DNA of 6,361 bases, taken from the NCBI GenBank assembly GCA_015654915.1, contig JAATFY010000037.1, positions 1 through 6,361 of the forward strand, written 5' to 3'. A program made the translations under genes and the position numbers. Numbering within the stretch: the stretch's first letter is position 1; every line of letters starts with the position of its first letter. The notes under the pieces were generated by a model, which was not told where the DNA came from, ran no database searches, and worked only from the letters and a program-made list of their open reading frames with translations. Below are positions 1-6,361 of the stretch, piece after piece. Source of the DNA: Rhodospirillales bacterium. Its GTDB lineage: Bacteria; Pseudomonadota; Alphaproteobacteria; UBA9219.

Positions 1-3000
1 AATCCCGCCAGAGCCGGACGCACGGTCATTGCCGGAGCGCCTGCGGGCCATGACGTGCGCGTGCTGGCGGAAATTGCCTTACGCGCGCAGGGCAAGCCGG
101 TGATCCATGTCGCGCTGGACGATGTGCGCGCGGCTGTGATAGCCGATGCCCTGGCGTTCTTCGCGCCGAACTGCGAGGTGCAGTCTTTTCCGGCATGGGA
201 TTGCCTGCCTTATGACCGTATCTCGCCGCATACCGACATCATCGCCGAACGCATCGCGACGCTTAGCCGGTTGCACCGGCCTTTCCGGCAGCCCTGCATC
301 ATCCTGACCACCGTCAATGCGATTGTGCAGAAAACCGTGCCGCCGGATGTGTTGCATCAGGCCAGCCTGAACGCCGCCGTCGGCGACGAACTGCCGGTCG
401 AGAGATTGCGCAGTTTTCTGGCGGTGAACGGCTATATGAACGCCGGCACGGTGCGCGAACCTGGCGAGTTTGCCGTGCGCGGCGGCATTGTCGATTTGTA
501 TCCGCCCGGTTATGACGCGCCGATCCGGCTCGATTTTTTTGGCGATGAAATCGAATCCATTCGCGTCTTCGATCCGCTGACGCAGATCACCACGGATAAA
601 ATCGAGAATTTCCATCTCGGTCCGATCTCGGAAGTGCTGCTGGATGAACGCGCGGTGGCGCATTTCCGTTCGGGCTATCGCCAGTTGTTCGGTGTCGTGA
701 CGGATAACGACCCGCTGTATGAATCTGTCGCCGCCGGTCGCAAATTCCCGGGCCTCGAACATTGGCTTGGGTTGTTCTATCCGCATCTGGCCAGTTTGTT
801 CGACTATGTGCCGCAAGCGCCGGTAACATTCGACCATCAGGCCGATGAAGCGATCAAATCACGCATCCAGCAGATCGATGACTTTTATCAGGCGCGGCTG
901 TCATTGTATCAGGGTGCCAAGCGCAGCAAGAACAAGGACCAGCCGGTCGTGGTTTATAAGCCGGTGCCGGTCGAGCAGCTTTATCTCGATCACGCCGCGT
1001 TGGACACAGCGTTGGCGGATCGCGCGGTGGTGACGTTGTCACCGTTTTCTGCCCTCGCCCCCGAAGCGGGAGAGGGAGGGGAGGGTGAGGGCATATCTCA
1101 TAATCGACCCTCACCCGCCTCGCATGCGCTCGGCACCCTCTCCCGTAATACGGGAGAGGGTTTTATCGATGCCCACGGCCAGCGCGGGCGCGACTTCGCC
1201 GATGCGCGGGCGCTGCAGGAAACCGACCTTTACGGCGCGTTACACGCCTATACCGCTAGCCAGCAGGCCATCAACAGGCGCGTGGCGATTGCCTGCTACA
1301 GCCAGGGATCATCCGACCGTCTTGCGGGTCTCATGCGCGCCCATGGTATGTCGGCGATGAGCGCGGTGAAAAGCTGGGACGAAATGCGCAAACTCGATCC
1401 CAAGCTGGTTGCGCTGATTATTCTGGGCTTCGAACATGGTTTTGTCTCGCCCGATCTCGCGCTGATCACCGAGCAGGACATTCTCGGCGACCGGCTCGTG
1501 CGTCCGGTGCGCAAACGCCGCGCGGCGGCGCAGTTCCAGCTTGAGCTTGGCGACCTGAACCCCGGGGATTTCGTCGTGCATGCCGAACACGGTATTGGCC
1601 GTTATGAAGGGCTGGAAACGATCACCGTCCTGCATACCTCACATGATTGCGTGAAGCTGATTTATAGCGGCGGCGATAAGCTGTTCGTGCCGGTAGAAAA
1701 TCTCGACATGCTGACGCGCTACGGAACCGCGGAATCCGGCGCGGTGCTGGATAAACTTGGCGGCGCGGGCTGGCAGCAGCGCAAATCGCGCGTCAAGCGT
1801 CGTCTGAAAGATATGGCCGATGCGCTGATGAAAATCGCCGCCGAACGCGAATTGAAAAAAGGCGAAGTTATTACCGTTCCGGAAGGTGCCTATCAGGAAT
1901 TCGCCGCACGTTTCCCTTATCCCGAAACCGAAGATCAGGCGCGGGCCATTGATGAAGTGCTGATCGACCTCGCCAGCGGCAAGCCGATGGACCGTCTGGT
2001 ATGCGGCGATGTCGGCTTCGGCAAGACCGAAGTGGCCCTTCGTGCCGCCTTCGCCGCCGTGCAGGCAGGGTTGCAAGTCGCCGTCGTCGTGCCGACGACG
2101 TTGCTGGCGCGGCAGCATTATAATAATTTCGCGCAGCGTTTCGCGAATTTTCCGGTGCGCGTCGCGCAACTATCACGCATGGTGTCGGTCAATGAGGCCA
2201 AACAGACAAAAGAAGGCCTTAAATCCGGCGAGATTGATATTGTCGTCGGCACGCATGCCTTGCTGGGCAACGAAGTCGGCTTCCGTAATCTGGGTTTGCT
2301 GATTATCGATGAAGAACAGCATTTTGGTGTTAAGCAGAAAGAACGCCTGAAAGAACTGCGCGCCGAAGTGCATGTGCTGACGCTTACCGCCACACCGATT
2401 CCGCGTACCTTGCAACTGGCTCTGGCGGGTGTGCGCGAACTCAGCCTGATTGCCACGCCGCCGCTGGACCGGCTTGCGGTGCAGACATTCGTTTTGCCTT
2501 ATGACCCGATGGTTATCCGCGACGCCATGATGCGCGAACATTTCCGCGGCGGGCAAAGCTTCTATGTCTGTCCGCGCATCGAAGATTTGGCGGGCGTTGC
2601 CAAAGAACTCAGGGATCTGGTGCCGGAAGTAAAACTGGTTACGGCGCATGGCCGTATGTCGCCGACGCAGCTTGAGGACATCATGACGGCATTTGATGCC
2701 AAACAATATGACGTTCTGCTGGCGACCAATATCATCGAATCCGGACTCGATATCCCGAACGCCAACACCATTATCATTCACCGTGCCGATATGTTCGGCC
2801 TTGCCCAGCTTTACCAGTTACGCGGGCGCGTCGGGCGGGCAAAATTGCGCGGCTTTGCTTACCTGACCTACGCGCCCAATATGATGCTGTCGAATACGGC
2901 CCAGCAACGGCTGGAAGTGATCCAGACGCTCGACCAGCTTGGCGCGGGTTTCCAATTGGCAACGCACGATATGGATATTCGCGGCACCGGCAATCTGCTG

Positions 3001-3564
3001 GGCGAGGAGCAATCGGGCCATATCCGCGAGGTCGGCGTCGAGCTTTACCAGCAGATGCTGGAAGATGCCGTGGCGGCGGCGCGGGCAGGGGGCTTGGGCG
3101 ATGCCGCCGAGGAACGCTGGACGCCGCAGATCAATCTCGGCATGTCGGTGTTGATCCCCGAAACTTATGTCGCCGATCTGAATGTGCGGCTTGGCCTCTA
3201 TCGCCGCCTTGCCGATGTTATGGACGATGCCGAGATCGAACCCATCGCCGCCGAGATGATCGACCGTTTCGGCCCGCTGCCGCAGGAAGTCGAAAACCTG
3301 CTGCAAACCGTGGCGGTGAAGCAGCTTTGCCGCAAGGCGGGCATCGCCAAGATTGACGCCGGGCCGAAGGGTGCCGTTCTTGCGTTTCACAAAGACAGAT
3401 TTGCCCGCCCGGATCGCCTGATCGAATGGATCACCAAGCAGGGCGGCACGGTGAAAGTCAGGCCGGACCAGAAATTGGTAATGATGCGCGCGTGGGACGA
3501 TGCCGCCCAGCGCCTGACTGGCATGAAGAAAACGCTCACGGAACTGGCAGCGCTGGCGGCGTAA
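1..3564 (+). CDS. mfd: Transcription-repair coupling factor Mfd (5' end outside window)
   Basis: Mfd is a cytoplasmic ATP-dependent DNA translocase. It pushes RNA polymerase off the template at lesions and recruits UvrA for nucleotide excision repair. Order seen: UvrB-like module (FPAWDCLPYDR at 187-219; GEFAVRGGIVDLYPPG at 463-510), RNA-polymerase-interacting domain (about 1552-1725, starting DLNPGDFVVHAEHGIGRYEG), then the RecG-like motor with Walker A GDVGFGKT (2005-2028), DEEQ box (2308-2319), TATP (2386-2397), ATNIIESGLDIP (from 2722) and QLRGRVGR (2815-2838). The translocation motif is near 2941-3030 and the UvrA-binding C-terminal domain runs from about 3118. All motor motifs are intact and the stop is TAA at 3562-3564. 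The frame is open at base 1, and the residues before the GTG at 55 (RTVIAGAPAGHDVRV) look like conserved Mfd sequence, so 55 is not the start and a short N-terminal piece is missing. At 1187 codons it is already slightly long for the family, explained by an in-frame palindromic insert at 1052-1160. Confidence 0.97.
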   Translation, partial: NPARAGRTVIAGAPAGHDVRVLAEIALRAQGKPVIHVALDDVRAAVIADALAFFAPNCEVQSFPAWDCLPYDRISPHTDIIAERIATLSRLHRPFRQPCIILTTVNAIVQKTVPPDVLHQASLNAAVGDELPVERLRSFLAVNGYMNAGTVREPGEFAVRGGIVDLYPPGYDAPIRLDFFGDEIESIRVFDPLTQITTDKIENFHLGPISEVLLDERAVAHFRSGYRQLFGVVTDNDPLYESVAAGRKFPGLEHWLGLFYPHLASLFDYVPQAPVTFDHQADEAIKSRIQQIDDFYQARLSLYQGAKRSKNKDQPVVVYKPVPVEQLYLDHAALDTALADRAVVTLSPFSALAPEAGEGGEGEGISHNRPSPASHALGTLSRNTGEGFIDAHGQRGRDFADARALQETDLYGALHAYTASQQAINRRVAIACYSQGSSDRLAGLMRAHGMSAMSAVKSWDEMRKLDPKLVALIILGFEHGFVSPDLALITEQDILGDRLVRPVRKRRAAAQFQLELGDLNPGDFVVHAEHGIGRYEGLETITVLHTSHDCVKLIYSGGDKLFVPVENLDMLTRYGTAESGAVLDKLGGAGWQQRKSRVKRRLKDMADALMKIAAERELKKGEVITVPEGAYQEFAARFPYPETEDQARAIDEVLIDLASGKPMDRLVCGDVGFGKTEVALRAAFAAVQAGLQVAVVVPTTLLARQHYNNFAQRFANFPVRVAQLSRMVSVNEAKQTKEGLKSGEIDIVVGTHALLGNEVGFRNLGLLIIDEEQHFGVKQKERLKELRAEVHVLTLTATPIPRTLQLALAGVRELSLIATPPLDRLAVQTFVLPYDPMVIRDAMMREHFRGGQSFYVCPRIEDLAGVAKELRDLVPEVKLVTAHGRMSPTQLEDIMTAFDAKQYDVLLATNIIESGLDIPNANTIIIHRADMFGLAQLYQLRGRVGRAKLRGFAYLTYAPNMMLSNTAQQRLEVIQTLDQLGAGFQLATHDMDIRGTGNLLGEEQSGHIREVGVELYQQMLEDAVAAARAGGLGDAAEERWTPQINLGMSVLIPETYVADLNVRLGLYRRLADVMDDAEIEPIAAEMIDRFGPLPQEVENLLQTVAVKQLCRKAGIAKIDAGPKGAVLAFHKDRFARPDRLIEWITKQGGTVKVRPDQKLVMMRAWDDAAQRLTGMKKTLTELAALAA
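1052..1091 (+). repeat. Palindromic repeat unit A (short, degenerate copy)
   Basis: This left half of the composite reads CCCTCGCCC, loop CCGAAGC, GGGAGAGGG, a 6-base purine spacer (1077-1082) and GGGTGAGGG. Compared with unit B it has one mismatch in the first stem (G1057 against A1071), and it lacks the longer spacer with its own small palindrome. It therefore looks like a shortened or decayed copy. Confidence 0.75.
1108..1160 (-). repeat. Palindromic repeat unit B (fuller copy, inverted)
   Basis: Read on the minus strand this is CCCTCTCCCG, a short loop, CGGGAGAGGG, a 19-base spacer (1117-1135) and GGGTGAGGG. The first stem is 10 perfect base pairs, or 11 with a 3-base loop. The spacer carries its own 8-base perfect palindrome CGCATGCG (1121-1128), flanked by GCC and GGC that can extend it. 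It is the better preserved of the two units. Confidence 0.8.
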
Positions 3565-3567
3565 AGT

Positions 3568-3972
3568 TTAGCCTGGATCAGGAACAGGCCAGGATACTTT
3601 TCCAGTTTTCTGTAAGGCGCATTCACCGGTTTCCGGCAAAACCAAAATACCTCTCGTGCGCCCATTTACTGTTAAGGTTCGTTTGAAATCTTCTCCGCCA
3701 TCGTAGAAGGAGTTATAAACGCCATAATGCCGAATGGGCTTACTTTTTCCGACCAAACGTTCACCATTAATTTCAGCTTCGGTTCTTTGAAAAAATCGAC
3801 ATGCAACAGCGTCTTTCGGGCAATCGACTTCGTTAGTCCCCGTAGGAAATTCAACAATGAAGGGGCCTTCGCCAGTATATTCGGGCCACTTCACAAAACC
3901 GCGAGGATCATCATAGAAAAATTCTACATAGCGTCCTTGCCGTGTTTTCATATCCGAATCTATTTCCGGCAT
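3568..3972 (-). CDS. Hypothetical protein, 134 aa
   Basis: I do not recognise this protein. The chosen start is the ATG at 3970-3972 (MPEIDSDMKT). It has a strong ribosome binding site, GGAGGT (plus-strand positions 3977-3982), four bases upstream. The frame continues back to a TTG at 3990, but that codon lies upstream of the binding site and is unlikely to be used. The product is soluble-looking, with no signal peptide or membrane segment. It is aromatic- and charge-rich (RYVEFFYDDPRGFVKWPEY near residues 14-32), with Cys at about 51, 58 and 118 and a Pro-rich end (WPVPDPG). The stop TAA (3568-3570) lies three bases from the mfd stop, so the genes converge with no room for a terminator between them. 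G+C is about 45% by hand count, against about 60% in mfd, which suggests a recently acquired or poorly conserved gene. The good binding site and upstream promoter-like sequence support it as a real gene. Confidence 0.72.
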   Translation of the reverse strand: MPEIDSDMKTRQGRYVEFFYDDPRGFVKWPEYTGEGPFIVEFPTGTNEVDCPKDAVACRFFQRTEAEINGERLVGKSKPIRHYGVYNSFYDGGEDFKRTLTVNGRTRGILVLPETGECALQKTGKVSWPVPDPG

Positions 3973-3976
3973 ATAT

Positions 3977-3982
3977 ACCTCC
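3977..3982 (-). promoter_or_regulatory. Ribosome binding site GGAGGT deciding the start of the 134-aa gene
   Basis: GGAGGT on the minus strand is four bases upstream of the ATG at 3970-3972. It is a near-perfect Shine-Dalgarno sequence and selects this ATG over the upstream in-frame TTG at 3988-3990. Confidence 0.75.
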
Positions 3983-4005
3983 AGTCTCAATAACTTTATT
4001 GGAAT

Positions 4006-4035
4006 AATATAAACTTACTGGGGTCCGTATCGCAA
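4006..4035 (-). promoter_or_regulatory. Possible sigma-70-type promoter for the 134-aa gene
   Basis: On the minus strand, TTGCGA (plus 4030-4035) and TATATT (plus 4006-4011) are separated by 18 bases. They match the -35 and -10 consensus at 4 and 5 of 6 positions. They lie about 35 bases upstream of the proposed ATG, in an AT-rich stretch of the 192-base divergent spacer. The position is sensible, but such matches also arise by chance in AT-rich DNA. I found no equally good candidate for the rightward transporter gene. Confidence 0.35.
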
Positions 4036-4164
4036 TGCTTTTGCCGGTGGATTTTGGATATGGTTAATGTAAGGGGGGGCGGCTGTCCTGTATGGCAATT
4101 TATGTTAGTAGATTAGTCATAAATAGCGCCCAATGTTCCGCCATCCAACCTGACGGCTATCACT

Positions 4165-5892
4165 ATGACTGCTCACGCCCGTTCCGCACCTCCTCTCTGG
4201 CACCTTTATATCCCCAAGCTCGTCACGGTTTTGCGCGAGGGGTATAGCCTGCGATTTTTCGGCAAGGACGTCGTCGCCGGGCTGACGGTCGCCATTGTCG
4301 CCTTGCCGTTGGCCATGGCGCTGGCGATTGCATCCGGCGCCACGCCGGATAAAGGTTTGGTTACCGCTATCATCGCCGGATTCCTGATTTCGGGGCTCGG
4401 CGGCAGCCGGTTCCAGATCGGCGGTCCTACCGGAGCTTTTGTCGTTGTCGTCTATAACGTCATCGCGCAGCACGGCTATGACGGCCTGATATTCGCCACG
4501 CTGATGGCCAGCGTGATGCTGGTTGCGGCAGGGCTGCTGCGACTCGGCACCGTCATCAAATACATGCCGCAGCCGGTCGTGACAGGTTTTACCTCCGGCA
4601 TCGCACTCATCATCTTTTCGAGCCAGATCAAGGACTTCTTCGGCCTTATTATGAATAAGGTTCCGGCTGATTTCGTTCAGGAGTGGGTAGCCTATCTCCG
4701 GAACTGGCATCATTTCCGGCCGCTCGCGCTGGCGGTGGGGGCGGGATCGCTGCTGCTTATCATTGTCATGCGCCGCTTTGCGCCGAAGATGCCCGCCTTT
4801 TTATTCGCCGTTGTCGGCGGATCGCTGGTCGTCGCGGCGCTACATTTGCAGGTCGATACCATCGGCTCGCGTTTCGGCAGCATTCCCAATACCTTGCCGA
4901 TGCCGCATCTGCCGGACATCACGCTCTACCGCATCAAGGAGTTGTTTCCGAGTGCGTTTACCATCGCGTTTCTGGCGGGAATTGAATCGCTGCTGTCGGC
5001 GGTCGTCGCCGACGGCATGACCGGCCGCCGTCACCGCTCGAACTGCGAGCTGGTGGCGCAGGGCATCGCTAACGCCGCTTCGGCTTTGTTCGGCGGGTTG
5101 CCGGCGACGGGAGCTATCGCGCGCACGGCAACGAATATCCGTTCCGGCGCAAAATCGCCGGTGGCGGGGATGCTGCATGCGGTATTTTTGCTTGGCTTTA
5201 TGTATTTCCTCGCGCCGCTGGCGCGTTATGTGCCGCTAGCCAGCCTCGCCGCCGTTCTGATCATGGTGGCATGGGGCATGAGCGAGTTCGAACGCTTTCT
5301 GCATCTACTGAAAGCGCCGCGGGGCGATATGGCGGTTTTGCTGCTGACCTTCGGTCTCACGGCGCTGGTCGACCTGACGGTGGCGATCGAGGTCGGCGTG
5401 GTGCTGGCGGCGATGCTTTTCATGTACCGCATGGCGAACGCGGTCGAAATCCAGACCAGCAATCAGATCATCGATGACGATACGGACGATTTTGAACGCC
5501 GCACCGGCGACCGGCAAAATCTGCGCGACCAGCTGCCGAAAGGCGTCGAGATGTTCCAGTTTAACGGGCCATTTTTCTTCGGCGCGGTGTCGCAACTGGC
5601 CGATGTCACGGATCGCAGCGAGGCGGGCAAGCCGCGCGTCTATATTCTCGACCTTGCCCGCGTGCCGCTGATCGATGGCTCGGGCGCATCGGCGCTCGAT
5701 GAATTCATTAGCCGTTGCCGCCGCCGTAATATCCATGTGATTATCTGCGGCCTCAAGGGCCAGCCGCGCACGATTGCCCGCCGGATGGGGCTGATTGAGA
5801 AGAAAGATTTTCTGCAAGTGGTCGAGACTTTCGGCGCCGCCATCGAAGTGGCGCAGATGCTCGTCGATAAAAAGACGGCATCTGTAAATTAA
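4165..5892 (+). CDS. SulP/SLC26 family anion transporter with STAS domain (DauA-like)
   Basis: This is a complete 575-residue inner-membrane carrier of the SulP family, a usual length for the family. Residues from about 33 to 425 hold many hydrophobic segments. They include QIGGPTGAF (84-92), the substrate-site region AGIESLLSAVVADGMTG (271-287) and GGLPATGAIARTATNIRSGA (310-329). The stretch AAVLIMVAWGMSE (362-374) resembles my recollection of E. coli DauA (YchM), a succinate/dicarboxylate carrier. An acidic linker (IIDDDTDDFE, 435-444) leads to a cytoplasmic STAS domain at about 458-570, with its conserved loop DLARVPLIDGSGASALDEF (496-514). Family members move sulfate, bicarbonate, chloride or dicarboxylates, and the substrate cannot be read from the sequence. 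The ATG at 4165 is the only standard start after the in-frame stop TAA at 4120-4122, but its binding site is weak (GACGG at 4152-4156). No carbonic anhydrase or sulfate-assimilation gene is adjacent in the window. Confidence 0.93.
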   Translation: MTAHARSAPPLWHLYIPKLVTVLREGYSLRFFGKDVVAGLTVAIVALPLAMALAIASGATPDKGLVTAIIAGFLISGLGGSRFQIGGPTGAFVVVVYNVIAQHGYDGLIFATLMASVMLVAAGLLRLGTVIKYMPQPVVTGFTSGIALIIFSSQIKDFFGLIMNKVPADFVQEWVAYLRNWHHFRPLALAVGAGSLLLIIVMRRFAPKMPAFLFAVVGGSLVVAALHLQVDTIGSRFGSIPNTLPMPHLPDITLYRIKELFPSAFTIAFLAGIESLLSAVVADGMTGRRHRSNCELVAQGIANAASALFGGLPATGAIARTATNIRSGAKSPVAGMLHAVFLLGFMYFLAPLARYVPLASLAAVLIMVAWGMSEFERFLHLLKAPRGDMAVLLLTFGLTALVDLTVAIEVGVVLAAMLFMYRMANAVEIQTSNQIIDDDTDDFERRTGDRQNLRDQLPKGVEMFQFNGPFFFGAVSQLADVTDRSEAGKPRVYILDLARVPLIDGSGASALDEFISRCRRRNIHVIICGLKGQPRTIARRMGLIEKKDFLQVVETFGAAIEVAQMLVDKKTASVN

Positions 5893-5899
5893 AACGCAA

Positions 5900-6361
5900 T
5901 TACGTTCCTTGCGGCACCAGTTGGCCAAGGCCTGTACTTGCTGTTATTGCAGTTTTTGCAGGCGTCGTAGGTGTGGCAATTGGTTCCGCTGGCGTTGGTC
6001 TCTCGATATGCCTCATCCCCATTTCGAAAGCAGAATAGTGGAAATTCTGCAGGTCATGAACCAGGACAAGTTGACGCGGGTTTCTTCTAACCGCCCCTAA
6101 AATTCTTCTGTTCGGCGTCTTGTGAATGCTGGCTTGCCATTTAATGTAGGGGATAACGCCACGTTCCCGGAATTTCTTCTTGGCAAGGTCGTAGGCCTCT
6201 TTGACAGTCATAAGCTTTCCTACATGCATCCACGGGTCATGAGGGGTTTTCAGGTATTTAACGAGCTTATTGCCGTCGATTTGAGCGTCCACCTGCCTAT
6301 AGGCAATGACATGAGGAAGCAGATAGGGATTAATATCCGTAGGATAATAGGCGCGTTGCCC
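5900..6361 (-). CDS. Hypothetical protein, 5' end outside window (at least 153 aa)
   Basis: I do not recognise this protein. The frame is open from the right edge of the window (first visible residues GQRAYYPTDINPYLLPHVIA) to a TAA at 5900-5902. The GTG at 6290-6292 is an in-frame possible start, but there is no stop before the edge and the upstream residues look like normal protein, so the gene probably begins outside. The middle is basic and probably helical (VKEAYDLAKKKFRERG). It is followed by WQASIHKTPNRRILGAVRRN and an aromatic patch (HDLQNFHYSAFEMG). The last roughly 30 residues are a Pro/Thr/Ala-rich tail (ERPTPAEPIATPTTPAKT), likely disordered. No signal peptide or membrane segment is visible in the part present. 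The stop lies seven bases from the SulP stop, tail to tail. G+C is about 50%, lower than mfd. Coding is supported by the long open frame and the compact convergent arrangement, not by homology. Confidence 0.6.
   Translation of the reverse strand, partial: GQRAYYPTDINPYLLPHVIAYRQVDAQIDGNKLVKYLKTPHDPWMHVGKLMTVKEAYDLAKKKFRERGVIPYIKWQASIHKTPNRRILGAVRRNPRQLVLVHDLQNFHYSAFEMGMRHIERPTPAEPIATPTTPAKTAITASTGLGQLVPQGT

Larger units (their letters stand above)
1052..1160. repeat. Composite palindromic repeat inserted in frame within mfd
   Basis: About 109 bases consist of two related units in opposite orientation around a 16-base centre (1092-1107). The common plan is CCCTCTCCC, then GGGAGAGGG, then a spacer, then GGGTGAGGG. 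Perfect or near-perfect stems are visible: CCCTCGCCC (1052-1060) with GGGAGAGGG (1068-1076), one mismatch; GGGTGAGGG (1083-1091) with CCCTCACCC (1108-1116), perfect; CCCTCTCCCG (1136-1145) with CGGGAGAGGG (1151-1160), perfect and extendable by a T-A pair. The arms of the two units can also pair with each other, giving one long hairpin. The mfd frame reads through without a stop, adding about 37 residues (codons 1051-1161) rich in Gly, Glu, Pro and Ser. Repeats of this general type are, from general knowledge, common between genes in Proteobacteria. Finding one inside a core gene is unusual. Membership of a genome-wide family cannot be shown from one window. Confidence 0.88.

Noticed and set aside
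55..57. GTG as the start of mfd
   Set aside because: The frame is open to base 1, and the codons before 55 encode sequence expected of the conserved Mfd N-terminus, so the real start is upstream of the window.
79..837. 252-codon open frame on the minus strand inside mfd
   Set aside because: It is antisense to clearly conserved Mfd coding sequence. Long antisense open frames are common in G+C-rich genes, and it shows no recognisable domain.
1136..1163. Hairpin followed by TTTT as an intrinsic terminator
   Set aside because: The stem is strong and four T follow, but it lies in the middle of an intact mfd frame and is part of the repeat composite. Termination here would abolish Mfd. Partial attenuation cannot be excluded.
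2173..2781. 202-codon minus-strand open frame opposite the Mfd motor domain
   Set aside because: It is a shadow of conserved helicase motifs on the other strand, with no family resemblance or ribosome binding site noted.
3565..3567. Terminator between mfd and the convergent small gene
   Set aside because: Only three bases separate the stop codons, and I saw no convincing hairpin with a T tract on either side.
4036..4164. Promoter for the SulP gene
   Set aside because: AT-rich hexamers such as CATAAA (about 4119-4124) are present, but no -35 match lies at a suitable distance, so no call was made.
4117..4713. 198-codon minus-strand open frame opposite the start of the SulP gene
   Set aside because: It is antisense to conserved transporter sequence and its composition (rich in Arg, Asp, Gln, His) is typical of a shadow frame.
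5305..5928. 207-codon minus-strand open frame opposite the STAS end of the SulP gene
   Set aside because: It overlaps the transporter almost entirely and conflicts with the convergent gene ending at 5900. Its composition looks like an antisense shadow.

Overview
The window looks like a chromosomal segment of a proteobacterium, most likely an alphaproteobacterium. The main reason is the sequence character of Mfd. The large genes have a base composition near 60% G+C. No rRNA, tRNA, CRISPR array, insertion sequence or phage gene is visible. The species cannot be named from what is here.

Layout, left to right. (1) Bases 1-3564 (+) hold almost all of mfd, the transcription-repair coupling factor. 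The reading frame is open at base 1 and conserved N-terminal Mfd sequence lies before the first possible internal start, so the true start is just left of the window. (2) Bases 3568-3972 (-) hold a 134-codon gene of unknown function. It faces mfd tail to tail with three bases between the stop codons and is clearly poorer in G+C. (3) Bases 3973-4164 form a divergent spacer with a plausible leftward promoter. (4) Bases 4165-5892 (+) hold a complete SulP/SLC26-type anion transporter with a C-terminal STAS domain, of the subtype resembling E. coli DauA (YchM). (5) Bases 5900-6361 (-) hold a second unrecognised gene, open at the right edge, again tail to tail with its neighbour and lower in G+C.

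The four genes do not form an obvious pathway. The strands alternate, so each is probably its own transcription unit or the end of one. mfd is a housekeeping repair gene and the SulP protein is a membrane anion or dicarboxylate carrier. The two small genes look like accessory genes.

The most notable feature lies inside mfd. At 1052-1160 there is a roughly 109-bp palindromic repeat composite, made of two inverted units of the CCCTCTCCC / GGGAGAGGG / GGGTGAGGG type. It is translated in frame as about 37 extra residues at a domain boundary. This resembles in principle the Rickettsia palindromic elements that insert into genes, though the sequence family looks different. I see no convincing evidence of a wholly new multi-gene system.
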